NCBI GenBank assembly: GCA_000708835.1
Contig: DF237146.1
Location: 1-64,000 of the forward strand
Source: Klebsormidium nitens
Lineage: Eukaryota; Streptophyta; Klebsormidiophyceae; Klebsormidiales; Klebsormidiaceae
Direction of reading: 5' to 3'
Length of the DNA stretch: 64,000 nucleotides
The notes beneath the pieces were generated by a model. It worked only from the letters and a program-made list of their open reading frames with translations, made no database searches and had not been told where the DNA came from. Position numbers and translations under genes: made by a program. Positions 1-11,019 of this stretch are shown here, one piece after another. Position 1 is the stretch's first letter; each line of letters starts with the position of its first letter.

Positions 1-50
1 AATAAGACCAGCTGCTGCCGCTCCCGCTCCAGCCGCTGCAGCCATGCTGG

Positions 51-383
51 CTACTCGTCCAGATAAAGGAGTGACCAAACAAACTGCAGGTCCTCGAACA
101 GCCGCTCGATAGTTGAGAGCACTTGTCGCAGCTCCCCCGGTGCTGTCCGAACGTCGTCCGGGTCCCGACGGGACAGCTTCCGAATTCGGTGAAGCTCCCT
201 CCCCACTTGGTGAAGCAGGGTTGCGCGTTGAAGACGCAGCTCCGTGTGCTCGTACACACTCAGCTCTTGTCCCCTCCTCTCCGGATGCCCTGGGTTCCCC
301 CTGTGCGCCAAGACTGATCCATGGCGCAGACTCTCCGCTGGAATGCTTACGCAGCGAGTGTAACGTATTCTGCGCGCCGTCAC
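51..383 (-). CDS. possible terminal exon, unknown protein
   Basis: An open frame of 110 codons on the minus strand ends at a TAG at 51-53. Its last two thirds look helical and charged, rich in Leu, Arg and Glu, with heptad-like spacing (for example LRQVLSTIERLFEDLQF), which would suit a coiled coil. The residues before about codon 45 are Arg/Pro rich and may not be coding. No splice acceptor was fixed, no family is recognised, and the opposite strand is open over much of the same stretch. It could be the last exon of a gene whose body lies at higher coordinates, or chance. Confidence 0.22.
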   Translation of the reverse strand: MTARRIRYTRCVSIPAESLRHGSVLAHRGNPGHPERRGQELSVYEHTELRLQRATLLHQVGRELHRIRKLSRRDPDDVRTAPGELRQVLSTIERLFEDLQFVWSLLYLDE

Positions 384-441
384 CGTATGTCTAGGAGGTT
401 TTTACTTTGTTGGAAGCTGATTTGTGTTCCTAAATGTGCAG

Positions 442-1976
442 GCTCGAAGGACGAGTCGGAGGATGAACAGATGGCAATCTGCGTGGTACCGGAGAAGCCC
501 GTGGTGGATCCTCGATACATGAAAGTGAAGAGAAAGAGGGCAGAGAAGACGGTAAGGACAGCTTGTATCAGCGAAGGTGCTGTTGGCTTTGGCATGTGTC
601 CTTGGTTGGTCACCATGAATGCTGGGTTGTTGGAGCTTCCGTAGTTCAGCGCGTGTTTGAGGTATGTTGGGAGTAATCTGTTGTCCCCAACGGCCATACT
701 TGCTGACCCAACTGCAGAGTGTGGAGCGCGCGTTGGCGAGCGCATTGATGTTGAGCGACGCCATTGGTCACAACTTCTACCCGACGCCCGACGAGCTCTT
801 GTACTTTCGCGCCGTGCACGAGGGGATGGAGCCCACCGATGACGATGGCGAGCCGAACGACCACAGGGAGTGTTCTTCAAGAAGGAGGATTATGCTTACC
901 TTGTGAGCGAGCACACAAAGGCGTGCTCTTCAAAGCGCAGCGAGCTGTCAGGCGTGAGGGGGATCCGCGGGGAGTTTGATCGGATCGCAGAGTTCAACTT
1001 GAAGAACACGCTGGACGAGGACAAGGAGAAGGCAGAGGAGTGGGCGGAACGGATGCGTGGTAAAGTCATCTGCCCAGTCTATGACGTCACGATGTTCGAG
1101 TTGGCATATGCCAGTCGCAATGTCGTTCAAACGGTTTGCCCTGAAGCTTCAGTACGTTGCCGACGCTGAGTCAAGTTGGATTTGCGGTGACCCACTGAAG
1201 AGTTTGGCCGGCAAGTTTACCGTTGATGCGGGAAATGTGGTGCCATTGGTTTTTGCTTATTTCTGCACTGCTTGAATCCTCTTTATCCTCGCAGACGGCA
1301 AGTGGCACGAGGATGCGGACGGCGTACCGTTTTCGTCGCGAGTCATGTGTCTGATTGCCAAGCGGGTGTGGTGCGAGCCCGACATGGTGTTGACTGCCTA
1401 TCAGCTCGTTTGGACCTGCATGGTGGTACGTGCCCTCTCCCCTATTGTCAGCTGAGATTGTCAGCTGAGATTCTGAAGTTTGCGTGCTGCTGGGTGATTG
1501 CTAACAAGTGTTGTATGTCCGTGCATACACTGCGCCTCGCCATATGAGTGCCAGGCATTGCTTACAAAGCTGGCTCAATTTGTTGCACCAAGTCCGGTTG
1601 AAGCGTCGAGTCGCTGGAACACGTGAAGTAATCGATTCCTACGGTTGAAATGCAGGTGGAGGCCCACCTTCGTGGGCAGAACTTGGACAAGAACGACAAC
1701 GTCAACGCCAACAACATGCAGGCGATGGCGAAGGTCGTGGCGACCCGCTTAACCAAGGCACGGAAGGCCAAGCAGGTAACGAAGGTGACTGTGAAGGACC
1801 TCGACAAGGAGGTGACCGTCGACCTCATCCCCGCGTACATCGAGCTTGGCTTTCAAGACGCTGTGCGAGGAGGACGGAAGCAGAAGGATGCCAAGAAGCC
1901 TGGGAAGGAACGCAACACGGAGCAGGCTGCCTGGGACGAAATCTTGGGTGCGGGCAATGAGGATGAGCCCGTTTGA
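442..1976 (+). CDS. unrecognised multi-exon gene with two frame breaks
   Basis: Exons supported by splice signals and phase are 442-551 (donor GTAAGG), 718 to about 1186, 1295-1425 (donor GTACGT) and 1656-1976 (TGA stop). The first listed exon follows an acceptor, so the true start lies upstream. Exon 718-1186 reads well in three pieces only: SVERALASALMLSDAIGHNF... to about 866, then FFKKEDYAYLVSEHTK... to about 1120, then FALKLQYVADAESSW. The frame changes at about 866 and 1120 cancel each other. The 1187 donor (GTGACC) is weak but gives the right phase into GKWHEDADGVPF. The last exon is Lys rich (VTKVTVKDLDKEVTVD) and has an acidic tail. I do not recognise the family. It may be a real gene hit by two assembly indels, or a young pseudogene. 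Confidence 0.5.
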
Positions 1977-2104
1977 GGCACAGGTAGTAGTCACTTTGAT
2001 TAGCGTAGTGGCCAACTTGTTCAATGAACATTCGACAGTGGTTTGGATTGGATTTGGGGATAGTGGACTTGAAAACCACGTTTGCAACACATTGAACAGA
2101 GGAA

Positions 2105-2886
2105 AAACCACTTCCAAGGCTTGCCATTCCATGACGTCACTGGTCCAGGACGGCTGATGACGTCATCCAGAAAAGCGTAAGTCGCGACGGAGAGCTTCTA
2201 TTTGACGACGGGTCCGCCTCCAGAGGTCGCGTTATCAGCTATACTGACCCATGTCTTGACTGTATCACTGTAAGAAATGATAGCATCCGTTGTACTTGTC
2301 GGGCATGCGCAAGGCTCGCTCGCTGTGTGAATTGGATCCGGAATGCCCTCAGAATCTGCAGGCTTCCCCGTTGGCGAAAGGTATCCGGAACAAGCTAGAG
2401 GGGTGGTTTTCTTGGGGCTATTGGCACTCCAGCCAGTCAACGTGCCTCGAAAGCTACACAGGTGCAAGAATCGAGCCACGTCATTGACGCCATTAGCCAC
2501 GCTTTTGATGGAGCCTTCAGATCCAGAAATTTCGAATTCTTTACAGTTGCTAATTGGGTTTGTTCAGGACAGGGACGTGATGGCTTTTCCAGTCCCTCGC
2601 GCGCGCGCGCGTCCCTCGCGTTCATGAGCGCCAGCCATCTATACCCACCCAAGGCAGCCACCTCAGTGTCAAGCGCGGCGTTAGTGGTAGAATTGAGGTG
2701 CACGCTGAAGCTTTTTTCAAGGCACCCTGCTGATGCTAGGAAGGCTTCCTTCCAAAGACCAGTGTCTTTCTCGATTGCTTGGTGCAGCGAAGTAGAGACG
2801 CAGCTTGCCCTCAACAGAGAAAGTGGATCGTGCACAGCCAGCTTTTGTAGAATACACTGAACCAAGTCGTCCGGGAGACGCTCCAT
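2105..2886 (-). pseudogene. F-box-like copy 1 (type A), broken
   Basis: It starts MERLPDDLVQCILQKLAV, an F-box-like N-terminus whose known role is to bind SKP1 in SCF ubiquitin ligases. Against the intact type A gene at 7225-8178 it has one frame change near 2490, between ...KFLDLKAPS and IKSVANGVNDVARFL. It also has an in-frame TAG at 2198-2200, after which the homologous frame resumes (LSVATYAFLDDV, then NGKPWKWFF). Homology fades near 2105, so about 45 C-terminal codons are missing. A (CG)n run lies at 2598-2611 inside the copy. It stands head to head with copy 2 at 3415. Probably non-functional, though the N-terminal 149 codons are open. Confidence 0.72.
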
Positions 2887-2962
2887 GGTCGCTATGAGAG
2901 CAAGCGGCCCTTGGCAATCCTGGTGATCTGGATTGGTATGATCAGCTCAGTGTGGCTCAGCT

Positions 2963-3414
2963 GCGAGGGAGCGCGCATCCGACCCGCGCGCGGCTCAGCT
3001 TGAGTGCGGCCGCGATATTAAAGAAGGTTTCAAAAGGTGGGCCGGGTCAGCTCACAGCCAACGTGAGCCGGCCGGCCGCGGCCAATACCGCCCAGCTAAG
3101 AATTGCAATTTAAGGCCAGTCACGCGGCCGCGCGAGAAACGTTCTGAGGCGCGCCCGGACGAACCTCAGGCAGCCACGTCGGGGCCGACCAGCGCGCGGC
3201 GCTCGTTAGGTACGCGGAGAGCCGCCGCCGCGCGTAGGCGACGCGGCCGGCCGGCCGGCAGGTTTCAGGGTGCGGCCGCCGCTCAAGCGACGCGCGGCAG
3301 TACTGATCGGATCGACGCGGCCCAGGTGACCAGGCCGGTCGCACTGCGGCTGTGCAAAATGGCAGCTCCGTTCACTTCGCTACAAGATCTAAGCTGCTAC
3401 TAAATCCCCGCCGC
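2963..3414. promoter_or_regulatory. GC-rich divergent spacer, pair 1
   Basis: This CpG-rich stretch lies between the diverging starts of copies 1 and 2. It holds several GCGGCCGC octamers or near matches, as at 3007, 3124 and 3272, plus GGCCGGCC palindromes at 3068 and 3245. Similar octamer-rich DNA lies between the other head-to-head pairs, which suggests a shared bidirectional promoter. No TATA box is evident. The function is inferred from position only. Confidence 0.4.
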
Positions 3415-3752
3415 TATGGACCAGTTGCCTTCCAAGCGACGTCGTTTTGTTGATCCTCCGGAAGCTGGCAGTGCAAGAGCCGTTCTCCTGCTTCGCGTCA
3501 CGTGCGCTTTGACGCCCTTCCACCGCGCAGCAGCAGCCAATCCAGAGGTCTGTCCAGAACGAAGCACTTTACGGCTGAAAAAAGGGACACGTTGATTGCC
3601 GTCGTGGATTCCGCAGGAGGTTTCCAAACTGGACGCGCAAGTGGATGCGCGAGGACTCGTTTCGAGCGTCTGCTGACAGCAAAACTGTGCGCGACGCAAA
3701 GCAGCAGAGAGTCTGATCAAAAACAGAAGTGCAGCGAGTGCGGAACCCAGTA
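3415..3752 (+). pseudogene. F-box-like copy 2 (type B), broken
   Basis: The start codon context CCCGCCGCTATGGACCAG resembles that of copy 5 at 8671. The initiating frame gives MDQLPS, then homology jumps to another frame (SDVVLLILRKLAVQEP) and back again (TCALTPFHRAAAANPEV). Later pieces match the type B block EVSKLDAEVDARG only with further frame changes. No homology is obvious after about 3750, so the C-terminal half is lost. This is a clear relic, with at least three frame changes in about 340 bases. Confidence 0.7.
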
Positions 3753-5206
3753 GAGCGTTTACCACTGAACAGCAAAGTTACTGCAATGATGACCCCGATT
3801 ATGTCATGAACATTCCCTCTTTTGCAATTAGAGTTCGAGAATTTATATATCCATGATGTCGATGCATGTTTAAGGATTCAAAGCCCTGACCATCGTTGAT
3901 TTCAATAACGGCCTTCGTTCAAGGCGTCCGGAAACCTAATCCAGACAACCGCACATAAAATCTCTGGGCGTAGATCCAGTTATAACCCAGTTTCTCGTGC
4001 AGCCCGAAGTGATCTGAACATCGATCCCACAAATCAAACAACTGTTTACTCGGAATTAAGACAGGCCGCGCTGGCAACAAGATAAACACCGTCACGAGAA
4101 CTTCGCAAGTAGACAAAGAATAGACTTGCGCTTCGTCACGACATTCCCACGCGACGCGTTCTTCTCGCGCTGCACAAAAAATGAATCTGCTCTGGGCCCT
4201 TGCAAATCACGAGCTGCAATTAAAAGCCACGCAGTACCCCCTGGTGACATTCATTCTGCCGCGAGGAATGTGCGGGCGCTTGCCAACGCGCGTCGGACTT
4301 CCTACAACTTAAGTTTTCTGCAAAGATCTTCGGTACGGGCGTTAAGATGTGATGTATGTATGTGTCCTTTTGTCGAGGAGCTGATCGAACTTGAGTGCAT
4401 GATGGATCGCTGCAGACTTTGGCACTCGAACTTTCTTCGTAAGCGGAACATCGATGTCACCAGGAGGCATTCATTATATAATTCATAGTGGAAATATTTT
4501 AAAGGCTAGCTGTCCGAAACGATTGTGTGTTTGAGATATACAACGAGAAGCTTTTATTTCCAATCTGAATGGATCACATGATGCACGATCGAATAGATAT
4601 ACAAATCATTTTCTCATGATCAGACCATGCCGCCGTGCCCGCATGCCACTCTATGGCTCTAAACGACGCCAGCTGGCAACCAGCCAGACGGACTCGGAGC
4701 GGTCTGCACCGTTCAAATTGACACTTATCAACACACGATCATGCTGCCGTCAAATTTTGTCGAGGGGGCCAGAACTTCGAAACCTCCTCCATTATCTGAA
4801 TGCCCGTATGTAAATATCAAATCCCTCACCCCTGATCGTGACGCCCTGACACAATCCTTTGGGAACTGTAACCCAGTTTTACTCCCCAGATGCACTCACA
4901 TTTTCATACCTATCTTTGAGTGCCAGAAAGACAGACGTCGCCTTCTTGCCTACGTGTCTACTCATGTGACGTGAATTCAACGATGGTGAAGCTTTTATAA
5001 GCTTCCTGGGGCCAGAAGTATGTAAGGAAATTTGCACAACCTTCATTGAAGCTAGCCAATGAGGTTCCTCCCCTTGACTCAAAGAAGCTAGCCAACCGCC
5101 ATTACATTGAGGAAACAAAGGAAAACGTATCTTTCAGTCAACGGCCATCCAAGAATTCAGCTGGAAACACTGCACCTCCGGATGCCCTTTGATGCCCTGT
5201 TTCCAA
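3753..5206. other. intergenic, no gene seen
   Basis: The stretch is AT-richer than its flanks. Open frames exist, for example 4126-4488 plus, but none has a recognisable motif, splice pattern or match to the families in this window. The direct repeat GCTAGCCAA, at 5051 and 5090, is short and of unknown meaning. Confidence 0.4.
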
Positions 5207-6108
5207 CTAAAATATCGACCCCAGCCAGAGCAGTAATTTCGTGACCCCAGACGTCTGGCTTGCCCGGTCAGGGGTTCGCGACACAAGATACACCTTTCCC
5301 TCGCATTGAGGAAGGACGCACTCGACGCCGTCACGCTTTGAATAGTAATCAAAAGACCACTGCCAAGGCTTGCCCTCGCATGACGTCACTGGTCCAGGAT
5401 GGCTGATGACGTCACCCAGGAAAGCGTACGTCTCGACGGTGAGCTTCTCTTCAACGAAGCGTTTGCCTTCTAAGGTCGTTCTACCAGCTCTCTTGATCCA
5501 ACACTCGACTAATTCATCGAAATAAACGCCTGTACATTCCGCATCGTTTGTAGGGCTTGATTCTGGGTCATAATCGCACGCAGAAACAAATACGCTCACG
5601 TCGTCTCCGGGTTTCCCGCTTGGTAGAATGTCATTTGAGCAAAGCAGGGGCAACGTTGCCTCTGGATTACAGGCCCTCCAGCCAATTAAGGTCCGCCGAA
5701 ACCTATACAGGTCCAAGAATCGAGCCACATCAGTGCTGGACCTCTCACCAGACGCTGTTGTACGAGTGCACTCGAGGGAGTTTGTTCAGAAGCCGGACGT
5801 GATGGCCTTTCGAGCCCCGCGCGCGTGCGCGCGCCCCTCGCTTTCATGAGCGCGAGCCGTCTATACCCGCCCAAGGAAGCCACTTCGGTGTCAAGCGCGG
5901 CGTTAGCGGTAGCACTCAAGAGCGCGTCGCAGCTTTGTTCAAGAGACCCTGGTGATGCTAGGAAAACTTTCTTCCAAAGACCAGTGTCTTTCTCGATTGC
6001 TTGATGCAACGAAGTAGAGACGCAGCTTGCTCTCAACAAGGAAACGGGGTCTTGCACAGCCAGCTTTTGGAGAATGCACTGAATCAAGTCGTGCGGGAGA
6101 CGCTCCAT
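5207..6108 (-). pseudogene. F-box-like copy 3 (type A), one frame break
   Basis: It starts MERLPHDLIQCILQKLAVQD at 6108; an in-frame ATG three codons upstream also exists. It ends with LLLWLGSIF and a TAG, close in length to the intact type A gene at 7225-8178. The only clear defect is a frame change near 5770, after ...ASEQTPS, before the frame that gives SSTDVARFLDLYRF. The C-terminal half is otherwise open, with matched blocks VETYAFLGDVISHPGPVTS, EGKPWQWSF and GKVYLVSRTPDRA. It could be a nearly intact gene with one assembly indel or a young pseudogene. No plus-strand partner gene is seen upstream, although GC-rich DNA is there. Confidence 0.7.
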
Positions 6109-6117
6109 GGTGGCCAA

Positions 6118-6440
6118 GCGAGGAAGCAGCCGTCAATCTTGGGTCGAGATTGCTTTGCTTAGCTCAGTACCCATCGGTCAAGCCGACCCGCGTGCGGCTC
6201 ACGCCCGTGCGCGGCCGCGTAACGGAAAAGGGGTTTTCAAAGTTGGGCGAAGTTGAGACGGCGGCCGGCCGCCACCGCACAGAACGATTCGGAGGTCACG
6301 GAACGGTTTACGGTCAATTTAGACGGCCGCCCTCCGTCGAGTTCTTTGAGGGCGGTGCAAGCAACGTGCGGGGTTGGCGCCTTTCTATACGGTTCCAGTG
6401 GCCTCTTAGGAGACCCGCTCTGTATAAGCTGTTCCATTAA
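6118..6440. promoter_or_regulatory. GC-rich region upstream of copy 3
   Basis: CpG-rich DNA with GCGGCCGCGT at 6212 and GGCGGCCGGCCGCC at 6259, like the spacers of the divergent pairs. Here the plus-strand partner appears lost. Promoter role inferred from position and composition. Confidence 0.3.
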
Positions 6441-7224
6441 ATCTGTATATTGAAAGCGCTTGTTGGCATCAGGACAAGTTAAACAACAAACAGGTAAATG
6501 AGGTCCTTGTTGCCCACGACTCTTCTTATTTGAATGATGCGACCAAAAGTCGCTGTTCAGAACCGATCACACCGTTTGCAAGGATGACTGCTGAGTGAAG
6601 TTCCTCGGCGAGGCACCCACTCCGAGTTCTAAACTTGTGGGCTTTTGTATGTATGATTTCTTCTCGTCGTCAAGTAATCATACCATCAATAAGCCAGGCC
6701 CTCCAACGTACTGCCCCGTCAAAGAAAGGAACACAAGACTCGACTCGACTACGAATTCATGCTGCAGACTTATTTGCAACGGATCCGGAGTTCCTGCATG
6801 AGCCCTCGTCTATAACACATGGTCTTTTGTGCTCTCACCAAAGCCGTCAGAAATCGCAACCTATCGTTTCGTGTCAAGCGCCAAGTGACATCAAGCGTAT
6901 TTTTGTTCACTCAGCACGAAAGAAGTCAACCTCATGCATGCGGTGATGTCCTGGGCGCAAATCTTGTTTTTCTCCTCAGGCAGGGCTTGGGCTACAAGAA
7001 TTGCAATGAGAGATTATCAACACAAATAAAATATCTTCGATATCATGAGCCACAACTTGCGAGTTGGTAGTGCAAACACAATAAGCTGATTACGATATGG
7101 CGGAGACGGTAATCTACCGTACTTCGTAGTAGAACGGCCAATCGGAGCCCTACAGCTCCAAGCAGCATTCCGTCCGGATATACATCTGAAACAAATGTAT
7201 GCTATTACCATGCCTCGCTTCCAA
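6441..7224. other. intergenic, no gene seen
   Basis: Short open frames on both strands lack motifs, splice support or homology to other parts of the window. I see nothing to annotate here. Confidence 0.4.
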
Positions 7225-8178
7225 CTAGAAGACTGACCTCAGCCACAGACCTAGCTTGCTGTACTCATTCTCCTGCCTTGCCCGATCAGGGGCTCGGGAC
7301 ACAAAGAAGCTCTTTCCCTTGCATTTTGCCAGAACGTACTTGGCTCCGTCGACGTGCGCATTGATAAGAAAAGGCCACTGCCAAGGCCTGCCCTCCCGTG
7401 ACGTTACAGCTCCAGGAGCGTCCAAGACGTCACCCAGGAAAACGTAGGTCTCGACGCAGAGCTCTTCTTCGGCGACGTTTTTTCCGTCCAAGGTCGTGCA
7501 GCTACCCGCTAACTTTGCCCATGCTTTGATGACGTCATCAAAAAGAACGCCTGTACTCTTGATGTCGCCTGTAGGGCTTGATTCAAGTACAGGTTCATCC
7601 CTCAAATCCTTGATAGACATACCCACAGACCCTTCGAAGTACCAGCTTGGTAGAGGGAAGGTGGAAGGAGGCAGGCCGGGCGAGGTTTCAGTAGGACTGC
7701 CAGTACACCAGCCGAATACTGTCCCACGCAGTCTACACAGGTGCAGATATCGGTTCACGTCCGAGGCATTTGCGTACAGTTCGTCCATTGGCAGGTTTGC
7801 TTCGAACTTTCCCCTCCATATGGCAAAGGGGTTTTGTTCAAAAAATGGACGTAGCAGCTTTTCTAGCCGCGAAGTAGGGCGCACGTGCCTCGCTTTTATG
7901 AGCGCCAGCCGTCTATACCACCCGCCCAAAGAAGCGACGACGATGTCAAGCTTGCCGCTAACTGCGGTAGCTTCTGAATGCACGAGGCTAAGTTCTTGAG
8001 AAGCCTCCAAACCCACTGGGGTCAGAAAAGACTTCTTCCAGATAGCACTATCTTTGTCTTTTTCAACCGCCTGGTGGAAATTTCTGCAAACGCAGCTCGC
8101 CTTCAACAGGGAGAGGGGGTCCTGCACAGCAAGCTTCCGGAAAATATGCTGAACCAAGTCGTCCGGGAGACGCTCCAT
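7225..8178 (-). CDS. F-box-like protein, copy 4 (type A), intact
   Basis: This is a single-exon frame of 317 codons and the best type A reference in the window. The F-box-like segment (residues 1-50) reads MERLPDDLVQHIFRKLAVQD, PLSLLKASCVCRNFHQAVEK and ends at an IWKKSFL motif. The family role would be SKP1 binding and substrate recruitment. Then come ASLGGWYRRLALIKARH (about 75-95), the strand RYLHLCRLRGTVFGWC (about 142-157), a CVETYVFLGD block (about 240) and a final REGRPWQWPF and KSFFVSRAP region. No Kelch, LRR or WD repeat is present, so the substrate domain is unrecognised. It is head to head with copy 5 at 8671. The start is chosen because every type A copy begins MERLP. Confidence 0.8.
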   Translation of the reverse strand: MERLPDDLVQHIFRKLAVQDPLSLLKASCVCRNFHQAVEKDKDSAIWKKSFLTPVGLEASQELSLVHSEATAVSGKLDIVVASLGGWYRRLALIKARHVRPTSRLEKLLRPFFEQNPFAIWRGKFEANLPMDELYANASDVNRYLHLCRLRGTVFGWCTGSPTETSPGLPPSTFPLPSWYFEGSVGMSIKDLRDEPVLESSPTGDIKSTGVLFDDVIKAWAKLAGSCTTLDGKNVAEEELCVETYVFLGDVLDAPGAVTSREGRPWQWPFLINAHVDGAKYVLAKCKGKSFFVSRAPDRARQENEYSKLGLWLRSVF

Positions 8179-8204
8179 GGTCGCGAGAGAAAGCGGCGTG
8201 ATTA

Positions 8205-8670
8205 GATGGACTGCTCAGCTCAGTGCAGCTTAGAGGAGCTTACACAAGTTGGCCCGCGCGCGGCGCGGCTCGGCACTTCGCGCGGCCACGACACGAAAGG
8301 GGGTTTCGAGAGCAGGGTCAGCACCGCCGCGGAACTGGGCGCTTGGTCAGCAGCTTGCCCAATTCGGAGGGTTTGCGATTCAAGGGCGGCCGTCGCCAGT
8401 CAGGCGGCAAAAAGTTGGAAGGCGCGTTCGAAAAAGGCGCGCGCGCGCCCGTGCGAAGTGACCAACAGCGCAGCCAGGCGGGCGGCCCCGCCGGCGCAGA
8501 CCCGCGGCGGCCGCGTGCCGCAAGCGTTGTCGCGTTGCGACGCGGCAACGCGCGGCCTACAGGCTTCAGAAGGTTAAAGATGCGGCCGCTCAAGCGAAGT
8601 CAGGATGCGGTCAACCAGGGTCGTGAGGCCGCTGTTTAGACTCTGTTTAGTTCTTCTACGGCCCCCCGCT
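8205..8670. promoter_or_regulatory. GC-rich divergent spacer, pair 2
   Basis: The DNA between the starts of copies 4 and 5 is very CpG rich (GCGCGCGCGCC near 8440, CGGCGGCCGCG near 8503, TGCGGCCGCTC at 8581). The string GGTTTGCGATTCAAGG, followed by CGGCCG, recurs upstream of copy 6 near 10,331, so part of this promoter-like DNA is shared by separate copies. A promoter role is inferred. Confidence 0.4.
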
Positions 8671-9505
8671 ATGGACCGCCTTCCAAGCGACGTTGTTCTG
8701 CTGATCGTCCGCAAGCTGGCAGTGCAAGAGCAAGTTTCTTTGCTCCGCGCCACGTGTGCCTTGGCGCCCTTCCACCGGGCGGCAGCAGCCAGTCCAGAGG
8801 TTTGGAAGGAAGCATTTTACGGGTGGGAAGAGGTCAAGGCACGCACTACCCGGCGTATTTTCCGGAGGAGGTTTCCAAACTGGATGCGGAAGTGGATGCG
8901 CGAGGGGGTGTCAGGCGTCTGCTGACAGCAAAACTGCGCGCGACGCATAACATCAGAGAATCTGAACAAAACAGAAGTGCAGTGAGTGCGGAGCCCATCC
9001 GATCGATGGTTGCTTTCAGCCGCAGCTCTTAAACGGCGGACTGCTTATTGTCGCCCGGATTTGCAACCATCCTCTTTCGTGGGGCCTCTTCGCTCAGGAA
9101 CGTTTCCCAACAGTACTTCCGCATCTGGACACCGGCTATTACACGGCGGGCCTTCTTCTCCAACGGATGTGTTCACTAACTTGGAAGGAAGATTTCATCA
9201 CAGGTGGTCGAAGGAGCCGCGATTCATTGGGAGAAAGCTTCAAAATGATAACCGTCGAAGCGTACGGATTCGGTTGTTCCCTTAAAAACGAGCGGAGTGT
9301 ATCGAAGATGGACGAAGTCTGGTTTGGAAACTTTCATCAAATCAATATCTGGCAGCGTAGTCTATGGGATGGTGCCTACACTATCTGGGGCGCCATTATG
9401 GGTCCAAATCGTGACCCTTGTGCCGAAATATGTTCACGAGGAAACTATCCACTGTTCCAGATCGATGCGCGGATTTTTCCGGAGTGGATGCGGTTCAACA
9501 ACTGA
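8671..9505 (+). pseudogene. F-box-like copy 5 (type B), broken
   Basis: It starts MDRLPSDVVLLIVRKLAVQE with good F-box-like sequence to SPEVWKEAFYGW. The frame then changes near 8840 to AYFPEEVSKLDAEVDARGG and again near 9010 to FQPQLLNGGLLIVARIC. That frame stays open through FKMITVEAYGFGC to the stop at 9503-9505. Each block aligns in order with the intact type B gene at 47772-48527. The two frame changes make a full product unlikely unless they are sequence errors. It stands head to head with copy 4. Confidence 0.72.
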
Positions 9506-11019
9506 TCAGGAACCCGTAGAGGCGTAGATGAACCCACTGGCAATTTCCTACATGATATCTTTGAAGGAATAGGAAGATGAGTACGTCTGGAGCGCCCAAA
9601 AGTGCGACTCGTGAGCTGCCAAGACACGGTGTCAGAACTTCATCTGGAAGTAAAGTATGCCCAGCACCTTTAACTCCAAAGGATTGGATGAAAACCTTTA
9701 TGAGATCAAGTCTGCAAAGCGATAGCCTCAAGTCCTTGATCAGCGGAAGAAGAGCAGCAAGAGCCAATACTATGCAGCGGATATCGTGTATGAAACTTCC
9801 GAGTCAACGATAATTGTACTCCGTGTTGAAGACTGGAAGGATGCAAGTGCGGGTCCACTGAATGAATTTAGATCGGACAGATTCCCTCTAATTGTCTTGC
9901 AATCAGGATACATATAAGTACCGGTAGCCCCGCTTCGAAGGCTTTACCAACACTATATTTGCTTGCCAGTCCGTCTACTTTTCGAATATCCGACTTACCT
10001 CCACTATTGACTTGTTTCTTCTGCATGTGGTTAACGATATAGTGCAAGATGGTTGTTACTGCATGTACTCTAGACGAGCTTTGATCGCGGCTTGGTACGT
10101 ACTACATTCACATCTCATGCAACCAGACTTTTTTCAAGAACAAACCATGCACCAACTGGGTCAGAAGGTTGCGGCCCTGTACGATAGTCACGACTACATT
10201 GTTTAGAAGCGCGTCCTTCGCTGCCAAAGAATGCAGGAGGTGTCGAAAAGATTCTTACTTGGGTGCCTTTCGCCTTTTGCCTTTCGCGGCGTTCTCTTCC
10301 TTCAGTGGGCGGGCAGAGCGCATTTTAAGAGGTTTGCGATTCAAGGCGGCCGCTCGCGGCCGCCTCTTCTTCGGTTCAAAAATAAAAGCCGTTGCTAGCG
10401 CTGCCGCGCCCAGAGAGTTGGCTAAGTTTAGAAGATTCGCTGGCAGAGACAGATTGGAAAAGTTTCTGATGCTCGTCTGGGCGTCCTATGTTCCAGAATG
10501 AAGGAGACTGGAACAAGGTTGGGCCACAGGCTGGGCAGAAGTTGATATTGACACGGTAGGAAAGTTCGAAAGCAAGCGATTACTTGTTTAAGATTCGGAA
10601 TTTGACCAATCAATCTTCGTGAGCACCTTATATATTCAATCTGTGATGCGAACCGGCTGCGGGCCCATTGAGTACGTTGATTTGCCAGTACGCTTCAGAT
10701 TTTCAGGTACACTCGTGCACTTCAGTCCTGAGGGGAATATTCATCGGACAGCTTAGATTCCATCGTGAAAAGCGACTTCGGCGACCAAGCTAGCGCCGTG
10801 GGGCGTTGTCTGGTCGCCGGAGGGCCCAACGCTGAAAGTTTCGACAGACGCGTTCGGCTGCGCGGCCCGCAGCGCGCGCTACCCTGGCGGGCGCTGCGTC
10901 GAGAGGGTTTCACAGCAATTGTTAAGCTCCTCACGTCAGTCAAAGCGGCCGCGAACCCAATTCGGGCGCTACCCGGCAGATTCTCCATAACAACAGGGAC
11001 CGGAGAGAGGGAGGACGAC
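9506..11019. other. intergenic; GC-rich upstream DNA of copy 6
   Basis: Nothing coding is recognised from 9506 to about 10,250. Around 10,330-10,370 lies GGTTTGCGATTCAAGG with two GCGGCCGC octamers in an inverted arrangement, as seen upstream of copy 5. From about 10,780 to 10,960 there is a second GC-rich block ending with AAGCGGCCGCGAAC, which is probably the promoter and leader of copy 6. Confidence 0.35.

Noticed and set aside
10765-11019. N-terminal extension of copy 6
   Set aside because: The frame is open but begins at a non-ATG codon and encodes GC-rich leader DNA. Family comparison places the start at 11020.
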